Assembly: GCF_900168165.1 (NCBI RefSeq)
Contig: NZ_FUYV01000019.1
Span: forward strand, 1 to 64,000
Direction: 5' to 3'
DNA from: Alkalitalea saponilacus
Lineage (GTDB): Bacteria > Bacteroidota > Bacteroidia > Bacteroidales > Marinilabiliaceae
Length of the DNA stretch: 64,000 nucleotides
Part shown: positions 28,201 through 35,329 of the stretch, piece by piece
Position numbering within the stretch: the stretch's first letter is position 1
Layout of the letters: every line of letters starts with the position of its first letter
The notes under the pieces: model-generated
Told to the model about the DNA's origin: nothing
Database searches by the model: none
Seen by the model: the letters and a program-made list of their open reading frames with translations, nothing else
Position numbers and translations under genes: made by a program

Positions 28201-28644
28201 GAAGAATTGATTGCCTATTTCAACATGAAGAATGAAAAGGATATTGAATTAAAAGTGATCCCGGATAATTCAGAATTTGATTTGGAACTGTTTAATGATC
28301 CTATCCGGATAAAACAAGTACTTTCCAATCTGCTTACAAATGCGATTAAATTTACCAATGAAGGTTATGTTCATTTTGGCTGGAAAACAGAAAACAACAG
28401 CGTTACTTTTTTTGTAAGAGATACCGGAATTGGCATAGAAAAGGAAGAAATACCAAAGATATTTAAATCATTTTACAAAATTGAAAAAGACACCTCGGTA
28501 CTCTATCGTGGAACAGGACTTGGACTTGCACTTAGTAAAAAAATTCTGAATCAGATGGGAAGCACTATTGAGGTTGAATCTGAACCGGGAAAAGGATCAA
28601 TGTTTTATTTCTCTTTACCGTTGATGCCTGATAAAGACTCTTAA
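25291..28644 (+). CDS. Reg-prop / Y_Y_Y sensor histidine kinase
   Basis: A 1117-residue sensor. Signal peptide about 1-21; a periplasmic two-propeller region with repeated WIGTxxGLN-type blades (about 30-675); a Y_Y_Y domain (about 685-780); one membrane helix (about 792-815); a short coiled coil (about 820-885); HisKA with the phospho-acceptor His899 in NLSHELRTPMNAIVG; and HATPase with the N box NLLTNAIKFT (about 1015), G1 DTGIGI and G2 GTGLGLALS. It ends just after the ATPase domain. Related hybrid two-component systems (HTCS) of this phylum add receiver and AraC domains in the same chain; here they are missing. The next gene is an AraC regulator, which has no receiver either, so the response partner is unclear. 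Confidence 0.9.
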   Translation: MLRVILTYIIFIFSSLCSIAQNQNKQFIQFTTATGLSHSHVRAIYQDRFGYMWFGTGDGLNRFDGHNFRVFTAGLTQYEGLIHPSINDISKKNEDEMWICTSLGVSIYNHNTDAIYPFHYFQNQNIERSFTDSKSNVWFGSQNGLFKYIPEKDTIITFTHSESPNSLSHSQVRSIFEDSSGNLWIGTNNGLNLYLPEEKSFKWYDTDFKGEVRSIVEDKNNRLWIGVSRDGVYEFKNYLALPENGTFSKLINSNVNKLIIRDNQLWVGNSSGGNVTVVDLNSVTNNRESIKYSTYAHYPQNMWGLSDNNISSLYKDKNGDIWIGTYSGGVNLYSARIKQFRNYIVNPVPGMSISSHLITSFLDDDDYLWIGTGVGLDRLKKETGEIRTFYSSSYSSGTLKGEGVLALYRDSRDNFWVGTWNGGLNLFNPDTETFKTYTPSENPGSISSPHVFAIKEDQNNNLWVATNHGGLNRFDYENENFEVFRNNPDDPYSLPHNSVNHFFEASDGTLMLTCYSAFSILNKDSGTFTNFIHDPSDPKSLRRGQALFVFEDSNNNIWVAGNLGLNLFNKEDGTFIHYTTYHGLPNNTIQGILEDDHKNLWISTNKGIAKFIKGADTPQKPNFRLYDQYDGLAADDFRPRAAKRGTDGYMNFGTSRGFVRFHPDHIHDNPIPPEIIITDFHVFGTDENENIEEQLGKINVNTIDEILLKYRQNNITIFYSAINYLNPQKNSYKYQLEGYESQWHEVENRRFATYTNLNPGTYTFKVAGTNNDGVWSLEPKELKIVIIPPWWQTQLFRIATILFILLCVYLGIQYRFRAIRRRNIELEESVAKRTVELSETNALLEESKEEITCQNYELERHRNQLEELVTERTKELIKAKEQAEISDRLKTAFLANLSHELRTPMNAIVGFSNLLVQPDLDNEEKNSYIQMINTNTDTLLTLINDILDISMIETNQLSLTKQWFAVRQIMEELIAYFNMKNEKDIELKVIPDNSEFDLELFNDPIRIKQVLSNLLTNAIKFTNEGYVHFGWKTENNSVTFFVRDTGIGIEKEEIPKIFKSFYKIEKDTSVLYRGTGLGLALSKKILNQMGSTIEVESEPGKGSMFYFSLPLMPDKDS

Positions 28645-28798
28645 CTACAATGAGGTAATTTCCGTTGGTGGTTTTGGATGAACGACTCATTTTTTTAGCA
28701 TATTATAAGGAATTATGATAAATCCTCAAAATATCTGATTTCGAAAAAAATCCTCTGATGTTGCTGAATAAATCTATCTGACAATCTTGCAAATTCAT

Positions 28799-28806
28799 TA
28801 TCTTTG
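28799..28806 (+). promoter_or_regulatory. Bacteroidota -7 element for the AraC regulator
   Basis: TATCTTTG matches TAnnTTTG. It lies downstream of a possible TTG start at 28787 and about 41 bases before the ATG at 28847, which supports the later start. Confidence 0.5.
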
Positions 28807-28846
28807 TCATTGTCAGAAGAGTATTCAACCATATCAAGAAAGATTT

Positions 28847-29980
28847 ATGAACACCATATTAATAATCGGGGTTGTTCAGGGTATATTCCTTGCTCTATTA
28901 ATCCTTACAAAAAAGAAAAAAAACATCTCAGATTATTTGTTGTCATTAAATTTCCTGATATTCGCTACAACCACTTTTCTCAGTTTCATGGAGCTTTACA
29001 ACCGACAGAATGGTTACCCATATCCGGCTTTTTTAAACAGTTCTCCTACCATGATTTTTCTTCATGGCCCGGCCATCTGGTTTTATGTAAAATCACTGAC
29101 AACGAAAAACTTCAAGTTTAGTAAAATAGATATTCTTCATTTAATTCCCTTTTTCATTGTTTCAATACTATTATTCTCCGGTCATTTTTTATATCCCGTT
29201 GAAACAAGAATTGAAATCGACATAAACCAGTCATTTAAAGAAAGATTAATCTATCCTGTTGTAATAGCAGGGATTGCAGTGTCATCACTCAGTTATATAT
29301 TTATAGCAATATGGAGAGTCAAAAAGTATAAAGATGAAATAAAAAGTTACTTTTCGGAGATTTCCGGAATTGGTCTGGACTGGTTGAAGTTTCTGCTATA
29401 TTCAGCAGTTGTACTTTATGCATTTAATAGCCTTACCTACACTTTAGATTACATATGGCAATTAATGCCATACAGTTTTATGCAATCATTGGCACACGCT
29501 ATGGCTTCGTTATTTGTACTTACGTTAGCCTTTTTTGGTCTCAGGCAGGAGAATGTGTTCATTAGTATGCCTGTTAAGATGAATTTAGATAAAAGGCAAC
29601 AATCACCATCTTTGAATATGAGCACGAATAGCAAAGATTCTACCTTTATAAACGATTTGCTGCATTATATGCAGCAAAACAAACCACACCTGGATCAATG
29701 CATCACCATTGCCGGATTAAGCGGGCAGCTAAATACCTCTCCGGAGTATTTGTCATCCATCTTAAATGTGCAATTAAATAAGAGCTTCTTCGATTTTATC
29801 AATCACTACCGAATTAAAGAGTTCAAGCAAAAGTGTAAAGATCCTCAAAACAAAGATTATACTCTTATCAGCATTGCCCTTGATTGTGGATTCAGTTCTA
29901 AAGCTACATTTAATCGCGTGTTTAAAAACATGACGGGTTATACTCCTAGTCAGTATTTACAGCAGGTATCAAAAAACTGA
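28847..29980 (+). CDS. Membrane-embedded AraC-family regulator
   Basis: A 377-residue protein: seven or so predicted membrane helices in the first 230 residues (starting LIIGVVQGIFLALLILTKK), then an AraC-type DNA-binding domain (about 270-375; ITIAGLSGQLNTSPEYLSSIL and LISIALDCGFSSKATFNRVFKNMTG). The frame continues to a TTG at 28787, but the -7 element at 28799-28806 would lie inside that extension, so the ATG at 28847 is preferred. The C-terminal HTH is complete. The layout, membrane sensor plus AraC domain, is common in Bacteroidota and needs no separate kinase. It follows the sensor kinase after about 200 bases with no clear terminator; the next gene codes for a lipid-anchored barrel protein, a plausible target. 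Confidence 0.85.
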   Translation: MNTILIIGVVQGIFLALLILTKKKKNISDYLLSLNFLIFATTTFLSFMELYNRQNGYPYPAFLNSSPTMIFLHGPAIWFYVKSLTTKNFKFSKIDILHLIPFFIVSILLFSGHFLYPVETRIEIDINQSFKERLIYPVVIAGIAVSSLSYIFIAIWRVKKYKDEIKSYFSEISGIGLDWLKFLLYSAVVLYAFNSLTYTLDYIWQLMPYSFMQSLAHAMASLFVLTLAFFGLRQENVFISMPVKMNLDKRQQSPSLNMSTNSKDSTFINDLLHYMQQNKPHLDQCITIAGLSGQLNTSPEYLSSILNVQLNKSFFDFINHYRIKEFKQKCKDPQNKDYTLISIALDCGFSSKATFNRVFKNMTGYTPSQYLQQVSKN

Positions 29981-30039
29981 GACCTCATTTTATAATGTTT
30001 CAGGCAAGTTGAGACCTCATTTCGAAAAAATGAGTCTCT
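29978..30039. repeat. Direct and inverted repeat TGAGACCTCATTT
   Basis: TGAGACCTCATTT occurs at 29978-29990 (overlapping the AraC stop) and 30010-30022, and a near-inverse AAATGAGTCTC follows at 30027-30038. The second and third copies can pair as a hairpin. It may be a weak terminator of the AraC gene or an operator for the next gene; the two uses are not exclusive. Confidence 0.5.
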
Positions 30040-30066
30040 CAATTACATGTCTATATATTTCTTTGC

Positions 30067-30783
30067 ATGATAATGAAAAACCATTTTATCATGCTAAAAA
30101 AATACTTGAAACTGACATTATTAACTGCACCCCTTTTTCTTGGATGTGCCACTCATCGTGAAACCGCTGCAACAGACCACCAACAATTGATATTCCGACT
30201 ACAGGCAGGTATCAACAAAGGCGGAATTGTAGAAAATACTGAATTGGATTTAGTCCCCGGTAGTCCTGTCGATGGTTTCTCAGGTGCGACAAACAGAGGC
30301 TTCAACATAGGAGCCAGAATATTAAAACCCATTGGTTATAATGCAGTGGAAACCGGGCTCGATTTTATGGTGAACAGTCAGGAATTCAGCTATAGAGATG
30401 GGAATAACCAATTCTTCGGTAACAGGGAGGTTTCATTAGTCCAGTTCATGGTTCCAGTACTTTGGAATTTTGGAATCGTTAGAAAACACCATGAACAAGG
30501 GCTATTCCAAATAAAAATTGGGCCGGTTGTGCAATATAATCTTCTCCACTTCACACATCAGGGGCAACTGCCTGAGTATTCATACAACTCTGTTTCAGCA
30601 GGCATATCTCTTGGTGCTTCTTCAACACCATTTAGATTTCAAAACGGAAGTAGTCTGGGGTGGTTTATTGAAGGGTACCGTGGGAGTCAGATATATGAAG
30701 ATTATTATAATCAAAAATCATTTGATATGCCTGGTTCCAGTTATGCGAAGTTTGGTGTGATATTCCAGTTTAACCCATTCTAA
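30067..30783 (+). CDS. Outer-membrane barrel lipoprotein-like protein
   Basis: A 238-residue protein, or 230 if it begins at the third ATG (30091). The N-terminus is a lipoprotein signal peptide with lipobox PLFLGC; from the third Met the signal is 18 residues long, the usual length, so that start is attractive. The rest alternates strands with Gly and aromatic residues (FRLQAGINKGGIV, GFNIGARILKPIG, SSLGWFIEGYRG), ending KFGVIFQFNPF, a barrel-like terminus. It resembles PorT-type outer-membrane barrel proteins. An SPII signal on a barrel is unusual, and the cysteine might be part of a normal SPI signal. It is 11 bases before the HemG-like flavodoxin. Confidence 0.6.
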   Translation: MIMKNHFIMLKKYLKLTLLTAPLFLGCATHRETAATDHQQLIFRLQAGINKGGIVENTELDLVPGSPVDGFSGATNRGFNIGARILKPIGYNAVETGLDFMVNSQEFSYRDGNNQFFGNREVSLVQFMVPVLWNFGIVRKHHEQGLFQIKIGPVVQYNLLHFTHQGQLPEYSYNSVSAGISLGASSTPFRFQNGSSLGWFIEGYRGSQIYEDYYNQKSFDMPGSSYAKFGVIFQFNPF

Positions 30784-30794
30784 ATTTCACAGTA

Positions 30795-31286
30795 ATGAGA
30801 ACTGCTATAATTTATGAATCAAAGCACGGAACTGCAGAAAAGGTCGCCCAAACCATTTCTGATGGTATTAATAATTCGTTGACGGATTTAATAAATCTGG
30901 GCGGAGCCCGAAAAACAGATTTGACTCAATATAGCATTATTGTTTTGGGAACATCCATACATGCAGGCAAAATTGGTAAAGCCATGAGCAGGTTCGTCAA
31001 AGACAATATCATTACCCTGCTGGAAAAGCCTGTTGCCTTGTTTATTTGCTATATGAATGATGCTGATAAAGATTTACAATTCTCCAACGCATTTCCGGAG
31101 TTATTGAGAAATCATGCATTTGCCTCCTGCTATGCAGGAGGTGAATTTAAACTTGAAAAAATGAATTTCATTGAGAGAATCATTATAAAAAGAATTACGG
31201 GAATAAAAAGCTCTGTTTCGAACATAAATTATGAACAAATTGACCAACTCATATCCCGGATTTCAGCGAACATTCTGATTAATTAA
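30795..31286 (+). CDS. Flavodoxin-domain protein, HemG-like
   Basis: A 163-residue FMN-type flavodoxin. The phosphate loop is YESKHGTAEKVA (residues 7-18), a second loop is VLGTSIHAGKIGKAMSRFVKD, and the C-terminal KMNFIERIIIKRITG matches the E. coli HemG pattern RWYDRFMIKLIMK. HemG oxidises protoporphyrinogen IX with menaquinone; a HemY-type oxidase is encoded at 32.0-33.4 kb, so this protein may be redundant or have another electron-transfer role. It is 11 bases after a barrel lipoprotein gene and likely co-transcribed. Its length is a little shorter than HemG (about 180). Confidence 0.75.
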   Translation: MRTAIIYESKHGTAEKVAQTISDGINNSLTDLINLGGARKTDLTQYSIIVLGTSIHAGKIGKAMSRFVKDNIITLLEKPVALFICYMNDADKDLQFSNAFPELLRNHAFASCYAGGEFKLEKMNFIERIIIKRITGIKSSVSNINYEQIDQLISRISANILIN

Positions 31287-31471
31287 AACTCATAATCCAA
31301 ACACTACCAAAGAGATGAATACAATCAACCTTTTTTGTGCATTAAGAGTTATGATGCGGATACTTCGCTTATGGTTCTGCTATATATCTTTTAAGATCAC
31401 AATAGACTCAAAAAAACTCTGTTTTTTTTCTTAAAAAAGTAGATATATTACCTGGTTTTAGAATATTTTTC

Positions 31472-31479
31472 TATATTTG
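31472..31479 (+). promoter_or_regulatory. -7 element of tRNA-Arg
   Basis: TATATTTG matches TAnnTTTG and ends 17 bases before the tRNA. Confidence 0.5.
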
Positions 31480-31496
31480 CACACCGAAAACGAGAC

Positions 31497-31573
31497 GGTC
31501 CGGTAGCTCAGTTGGATAGAGCAACAGCCTTCTAAGCTGTGGGTCACAGGTTCGAATCCTGTCCGGATCACCA
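31497..31573 (+). tRNA. tRNA-Arg (UCU)
   Basis: A full cloverleaf: acceptor GGTCCGG pairs with CCGGATC (one G-T), the anticodon stem ACAGC/GCTGT closes the loop CTTCTAA with anticodon TCT, and the T arm contains GGTTCGAATCC. The CCA end is encoded at 31571-31573. It has its own -7 element and is followed by a strong terminator. Confidence 0.97.
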
Positions 31574-31596
31574 TTCACAATCCCACATATATTCAA

Positions 31597-31632
31597 AACG
31601 CTGTAAATCGATTGATTTACAGCGTTTTTTGT
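31597..31632 (+). terminator. Terminator after tRNA-Arg
   Basis: A 13-bp perfect stem AACGCTGTAAATC/GATTTACAGCGTT with a 4-base loop and a T run. Confidence 0.9.
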
Positions 31633-31746
31633 TTTCTGGGGGTGTTCATTAAAACCCATATTATAACAAAATGCTGGTGAACAAATTGGTGAACAATCCA
31701 AATTTCTGGGGAACAATAATAATTAAGGATATCTCATTTCATTCCA

Positions 31747-31781
31747 TAAAAAAAGACTCTCATTTTCATGAAAGTCTTTTT
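31747..31781 (-). terminator. Terminator after tRNA-Ser
   Basis: On the minus strand AAAGACT pairs with AGTCTTT, extended by TCAT/ATGA around a GAAA loop, followed by T residues. It lies 1-2 bases beyond the tRNA end. Confidence 0.8.
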
Positions 31782-31782
31782 G

Positions 31783-31867
31783 CGGAGAGAGAGGGATTCG
31801 AACCCCCGGACCCGTGAAGGTCAACGGTTTTCAAGACCGCCGCATTCGACCACTCTGCCATCTCTCC
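31783..31867 (-). tRNA. tRNA-Ser (UGA)
   Basis: Minus-strand cloverleaf with acceptor GGAGAGA/TCTCTCC and discriminator G, anticodon stem GCGGT/ACCGT closing CTTGAAA (anticodon TGA), a long variable arm, and the T-arm GGTTCGAATCC. CCA is not encoded. The 85-base length with a long variable arm is as expected for serine. Confidence 0.96.
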
Positions 31868-31880
31868 TTCATTGCGGTTG

Positions 31881-31910
31881 CAAAAATAGGGGTTTAATTT
31901 TATTTGCAAA
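31881..31910 (-). promoter_or_regulatory. Predicted promoter of tRNA-Ser
   Basis: On the minus strand TATTTTTG (31888-31881) matches TAnnTTTG, and TTTG (31910-31907) lies 18 bases upstream. The start of transcription would fall a few bases before the mature tRNA. Confidence 0.5.
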
Positions 31911-31970
31911 ACAAATTGGGAAAAAATTTTCACTATTTGGAGATTTTTCCCTTGGACGAACATCAATTAA

Positions 31971-32037
31971 TTTATGGTTGTTTGGTTTATGGTTTATAGT
32001 TTTCTGGATAAACTATAAACCATGAACCAAAAACCCT
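31971..32037. repeat. Heptad repeats with a 14-bp inverted repeat
   Basis: TTTATGG, TTTATGG, TTTATAG at 31971-31999 are followed by the inverse AAACTAT, AAACCAT, GAACCAA, AAACCCT at 32010-32037. The central arms (31989-32002 and 32010-32023) are perfect 14-bp inverse copies with a 7-base loop. It lies 8 bases before the stop codon of the protoporphyrinogen oxidase gene, and could act as a terminator for it. Confidence 0.7.
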
Positions 32038-32044
32038 CACCTTT

Positions 32045-33415
32045 TCAACCCTTAATAAGTTCTTGTGCAATGGTGGTGCCTTGTTTTATTCTGTCTGCCA
32101 TTCCTATTCCATCGCGGATGTTTCCGGCAAGGATTAAACCCGGGAAACGGGATTCTATTTTCGCTATGGTGCTAAGCCTTTCGCCAGTAGTGACTTCATA
32201 TTGAGGGATTGCGTGGTTGTGGCGGAAAATTTTAAACAGATCCGGTTCATCGCCACTGGGAACAAGCATCATGCACCGGAGTTCTTCCATTACCATCGCT
32301 TTTATGATGGAATCGTCGAGATGTAGAATTTCCGGGTTTCTTACTCCTCCCAAAAATACCGATAAAAGGGCTCCATCCTCAGGCGCACGTCCTTTCAGAA
32401 AGGCGGAAGGGAAAAGAATTCCCAAAATTTTCCTGTTTTCTTTGTGAGGGATAAGACCACCAAACGCTTTAAGAGGCAATCCTCTCCACTTTTTAAAACC
32501 AATGGCCACTTGAATGACTTTGGCGTAATTAAGGTTGTTAATGGATTCTTTCTCTTTTTGGTTGAGGAATGGCAGAAGGCTATCAACTTCGTTTGCGCCT
32601 GTGGTTGTTATCACCACGTTATTGTTAATTTGATGGGTTTGACCTTCACGGGCGTATGATATCGAGTATTCGTCTCCTTTAGGGTAAATGGTAATTCTGC
32701 GGCAGTTGAAAACGAAGTTTTCAATACCTACCTGTTCGGTGAGTGTGCTTACAAGATTATCTAATCCTCCTGTAACCGAAAACATTTGCCGGGTAACTTT
32801 TTGCTGCTCCGGAGATTTTCGCTCTTTATATTTTTTTATGCTCCCTTTTATAAAACTGCCATACTCCTGTTCAAGGTTATAAAGCTTAGGAAAAGCATAT
32901 CGGGTGACCAATTGAGCTGGGTCTCCGGCATAAACACCTAAGATGAATGGGTCGATGGCATAATTTAAAAAGGAGTTTCCCATTCGTCGCCTAACCAGTT
33001 CGTCAAGCGTTTCGTCCGGATTTCTACCTTTTGTTCTGAATGGTTCCAGAAGAATTCTAAATTTGTCGCGCCATTTGAACAGAGGTGTCCTAATTCCCTC
33101 TTTTAAACAATGAGGGAGAGCATACCATCGACATCCTTTCCAGATTAACCTGCGTTTTGCTTCCTCATTGGCTGGCTCAAATTTAAAATCCGGTCCAAGG
33201 CGGACAAAAAGGTCTGCGACCTCAGTATTTGTGATAATTCCGGTGTTTGGACCGCTTTCGAAAATGAACCCGTTTTCACGGTGAGTTTGTATGGAACCTC
33301 CTGTTCTGGCCGACCTCTCAAGTATGGTGACTTCCCATCCGGCTTTTTTTAGATAGAAGGCTGTTGTTAATCCTGTGAGTCCTGCTCCTATGATGACAGC
33401 TGACCGGGTACTCAT
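32045..33415 (-). CDS. hemG: Protoporphyrinogen oxidase, HemY type
   Basis: A 456-residue FAD enzyme that oxidises protoporphyrinogen IX (or coproporphyrinogen III). The dinucleotide motif AVIIGAGLTGLTTAFYLKKAG opens the protein, followed by ERSARTGGSIQTHRENGFIFESGPN, the usual family sequence. The C-terminus has GLILAGNIRDGIGMADRIKQG. The frame starts at a TTG (33436), but the ATG at 33415 (MSTRSAV) fits the family opening. It is 45 bases after hemN on the same strand, so the last two protoporphyrin steps are paired. No ferrochelatase is in the window. hemG is used here in the Bacteroidota naming; it is HemY-like. Confidence 0.93.
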   Translation of the reverse strand: MSTRSAVIIGAGLTGLTTAFYLKKAGWEVTILERSARTGGSIQTHRENGFIFESGPNTGIITNTEVADLFVRLGPDFKFEPANEEAKRRLIWKGCRWYALPHCLKEGIRTPLFKWRDKFRILLEPFRTKGRNPDETLDELVRRRMGNSFLNYAIDPFILGVYAGDPAQLVTRYAFPKLYNLEQEYGSFIKGSIKKYKERKSPEQQKVTRQMFSVTGGLDNLVSTLTEQVGIENFVFNCRRITIYPKGDEYSISYAREGQTHQINNNVVITTTGANEVDSLLPFLNQKEKESINNLNYAKVIQVAIGFKKWRGLPLKAFGGLIPHKENRKILGILFPSAFLKGRAPEDGALLSVFLGGVRNPEILHLDDSIIKAMVMEELRCMMLVPSGDEPDLFKIFRHNHAIPQYEVTTGERLSTIAKIESRFPGLILAGNIRDGIGMADRIKQGTTIAQELIKG

Positions 33416-33460
33416 ATTGCTGATGTTCTGTTTCAATGTAAAAATAAGTCAATAATGAAG

Positions 33461-34831
33461 TTAAATGCTTTTGGAAAATTGTCCGGGGCCTGCTTTTAGC
33501 TTCGGGTCGAAGGCCGAAGCTATGTTGCGGGTAAAAAACCGGCCTGCGTCTGTAATTTCCAATGCATCATCTTTATTAATCAACAAATCATCGACAATAA
33601 AAGTTTTAATTTTTTCTTCAGAAAATGCGGTAGCCTTTTTTAGGTCATCAACATGGCAATTGAGCCTCAATGCAAGTTCATCCCATTTGAGGTAGTTATT
33701 GCACATCAACTCGAGAATGACCTCCCGGGTTAGTTTCTCTTCTTCGGTAATGACATATCCTTTTTCTGTCGCAGGAATACCATTGTTGATGGCTTCAACG
33801 TATGCTTTTATGTTTTTGGTGTTTTGTGCGTAGGCATTGCTTAACTGACTGATGCCTGACATCCCGAAAGCATAAACTTGTCCTGTTGTCGATTTGGTGC
33901 AATATCCCTGAAAATTTCGGTGAAGTTGATGGTTTTTTAAAGCCGCGCTCAGTTCATCGTCGGGTTTTGCATAATGGTCGAAACCAATTGGAATGTATCC
34001 GTTTTGAGTAATTGTTTCGTAACTTGAAAGGTACATGGCAGTTTTTTCTTCGGGTGAAGGAAGTCCGGTTTTTTCCAGTGTTTTTTGATGCGGTTTTACC
34101 CAAGGTACATGTGCATAAGAGAAGGTCACCAGTCTGTCTGGTTGCAGATTAACAGCCTGTTGCATGGTTTCGGCAAAACCTTCTACAGTTTGCAGCGGCA
34201 AACCGTATATAAAATCAAGGTTCAGAGGAATTTTACTCTCTTTTATAAATTGAACTATCTCTTCAATGGGAATGGCCGGGGGCATTCGGTGTACTGTTTT
34301 TAATACCTCGCTGTTAAAGTCTTGTATTCCCAGGCTTATCCTGTTAAACCCCATTTTGAAAAGATTATCCAGGTAGTTTATGTCGATGTGAGCAGGATGG
34401 CATTCCATGGCAATTTCGGTTTCTTTCGAAACCGAAAATTTTTCATGAATCAAATCCATTATTGATGCTACTTCATCAGTTGAAAGCACATTGGGCGTAC
34501 CGCCTCCCCAGTGAATTTGCGTTACCGGTCTTTGTTTGTCCAACCATTGGCTCACCATTGTAATCTCCTTTTTAAGAGCTTTCAGATATTCGGTCATTAA
34601 CTCCTGTTTGTTGGTAATTAGCGTGTTGCATCCGCAGTAGAGACAAAGTCTGGTGCAAAAAGGAATGTGGATATACAGGGATATGGCACGCGGTTCTTCA
34701 TGGTTTGACGCTTCTGCCATTCGAATATAGTCGTTTGAAGTAAAGGTATCATGAAAAACCGTAGCCGGTGGATAACTTGTATAACGGGGGATGGGTTGAT
34801 TGTATTTTTCTATGAGGGACGGACTAATCAT
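33461..34831 (-). CDS. hemN: Oxygen-independent coproporphyrinogen III oxidase HemN
   Basis: A 456-residue radical-SAM enzyme that decarboxylates coproporphyrinogen III anaerobically. The opening NQPIPRYTSYPPATVF is the HemN hallmark. The 4Fe-4S cysteines are Cys59, Cys63, Cys66 (HIPFCTRLCLYCGC, with the extra Cys68 that is specific for HemN and not for HemW), and GGGTPN follows at about 110. The C-terminal HemN domain is present (RLNCHVDDLKKA region). It is the first gene of the hemN-hemY pair, with a TAnnTTTG element upstream. It implies heme synthesis without oxygen. Confidence 0.96.
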   Translation of the reverse strand: MISPSLIEKYNQPIPRYTSYPPATVFHDTFTSNDYIRMAEASNHEEPRAISLYIHIPFCTRLCLYCGCNTLITNKQELMTEYLKALKKEITMVSQWLDKQRPVTQIHWGGGTPNVLSTDEVASIMDLIHEKFSVSKETEIAMECHPAHIDINYLDNLFKMGFNRISLGIQDFNSEVLKTVHRMPPAIPIEEIVQFIKESKIPLNLDFIYGLPLQTVEGFAETMQQAVNLQPDRLVTFSYAHVPWVKPHQKTLEKTGLPSPEEKTAMYLSSYETITQNGYIPIGFDHYAKPDDELSAALKNHQLHRNFQGYCTKSTTGQVYAFGMSGISQLSNAYAQNTKNIKAYVEAINNGIPATEKGYVITEEEKLTREVILELMCNNYLKWDELALRLNCHVDDLKKATAFSEEKIKTFIVDDLLINKDDALEITDAGRFFTRNIASAFDPKLKAGPGQFSKSI

Positions 34832-34869
34832 ATTTTATCTTGCTTTTTTCAGATTGATGGAATAACCGA

Positions 34870-34877
34870 CAAATTTA
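34870..34877 (-). promoter_or_regulatory. -7 element of the hemN-hemY pair
   Basis: On the minus strand TAAATTTG matches TAnnTTTG, about 39 bases before the ATG at 34831. Confidence 0.45.
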
Positions 34878-35007
34878 AGGTTTTTAATTTGTTTGTTCAT
34901 GTAACGGTTAGGGAAAGAGAAAGTTTTAAGAAAGTGAAGCATATTTTTTTGAAAGAAACATTACTGTTCAAAATTGAATTTCGTATCTTTAGACAAATTG
35001 GATATTT

Positions 35008-35214
35008 ATGATACTTGAACGGACAAATAATGAGATTTTAGTAAGGTTGCCTGCGCATGTCGATTTAACTGAACTTCAAAATATGCTGGATTACCTTGAA
35101 TACAAAGAGGTTACTTCAAAATCAAAGGCAAAAAAGGAAGATGTTGATGAACTTTCCGAATCTGTAAATAAAAGCATGTGGGAAAAGTTTATGGCTCAAC
35201 GTAAAATTAAATGA
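35008..35214 (+). CDS. Small antitoxin-like protein
   Basis: A 68-residue protein: a strand-rich start MILERTNNEILVRLPAHVD, then a helix (LTELQNMLDYLEYKEV), a Lys-rich linker and SVNKSMWEKFMAQRKIK. This pattern matches a small antitoxin-like family common in Bacteroidota, where a PIN-domain toxin normally follows. Here the stop overlaps an ATGA, as in toxin-antitoxin pairs, but the next codons read only MKII and stop. No toxin is seen, so it looks like an orphan. Its identity rests on resemblance and is not firm. Confidence 0.55.
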   Translation: MILERTNNEILVRLPAHVDLTELQNMLDYLEYKEVTSKSKAKKEDVDELSESVNKSMWEKFMAQRKIK

Positions 35215-35237
35215 AGATTATTTAGTTTTTAATCTTC
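35213..35237. terminator. Possible terminator after the antitoxin-like gene
   Basis: GAAGATTA (35213-35220) and TAATCTTC (35230-35237) pair as an 8-bp stem with a loop of T-rich sequence, only a weak T run following. Confidence 0.45.
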
Positions 35238-35288
35238 GTTTCATTACAAAACTATTCCTGCCATACAGAGTTGCGGTTAACTTCGCAA

Positions 35289-35323
35289 TCCAAACTCAAA
35301 ACTCTCAACTCCAAACCCTCAAC
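35289..35323. repeat. 7-bp repeat array (minus-strand GTTTGGA type)
   Basis: Five heptads in tandem on the plus strand, TCCAAAC, TCAAAAC, TCTCAAC, TCCAAAC, CCTCAAC; on the minus strand each has the form GTT followed by four bases. It sits just after the mevalonate kinase stop. Confidence 0.7.
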
Positions 35324-35329
35324 AAAATC

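Noticed and set aside
31471-31716. Minus-strand open frame over tRNA-Arg with a DPDRIRTCDPQLRR-type protein
   Set aside because: It is the antisense translation of the tRNA and its terminator, a common false gene.
31633-31746. Possible integrase or attachment-site remnant after tRNA-Arg
   Set aside because: There is no repeat of the tRNA 3' end, no integrase motif and only a weak GGTGAACAA direct repeat.
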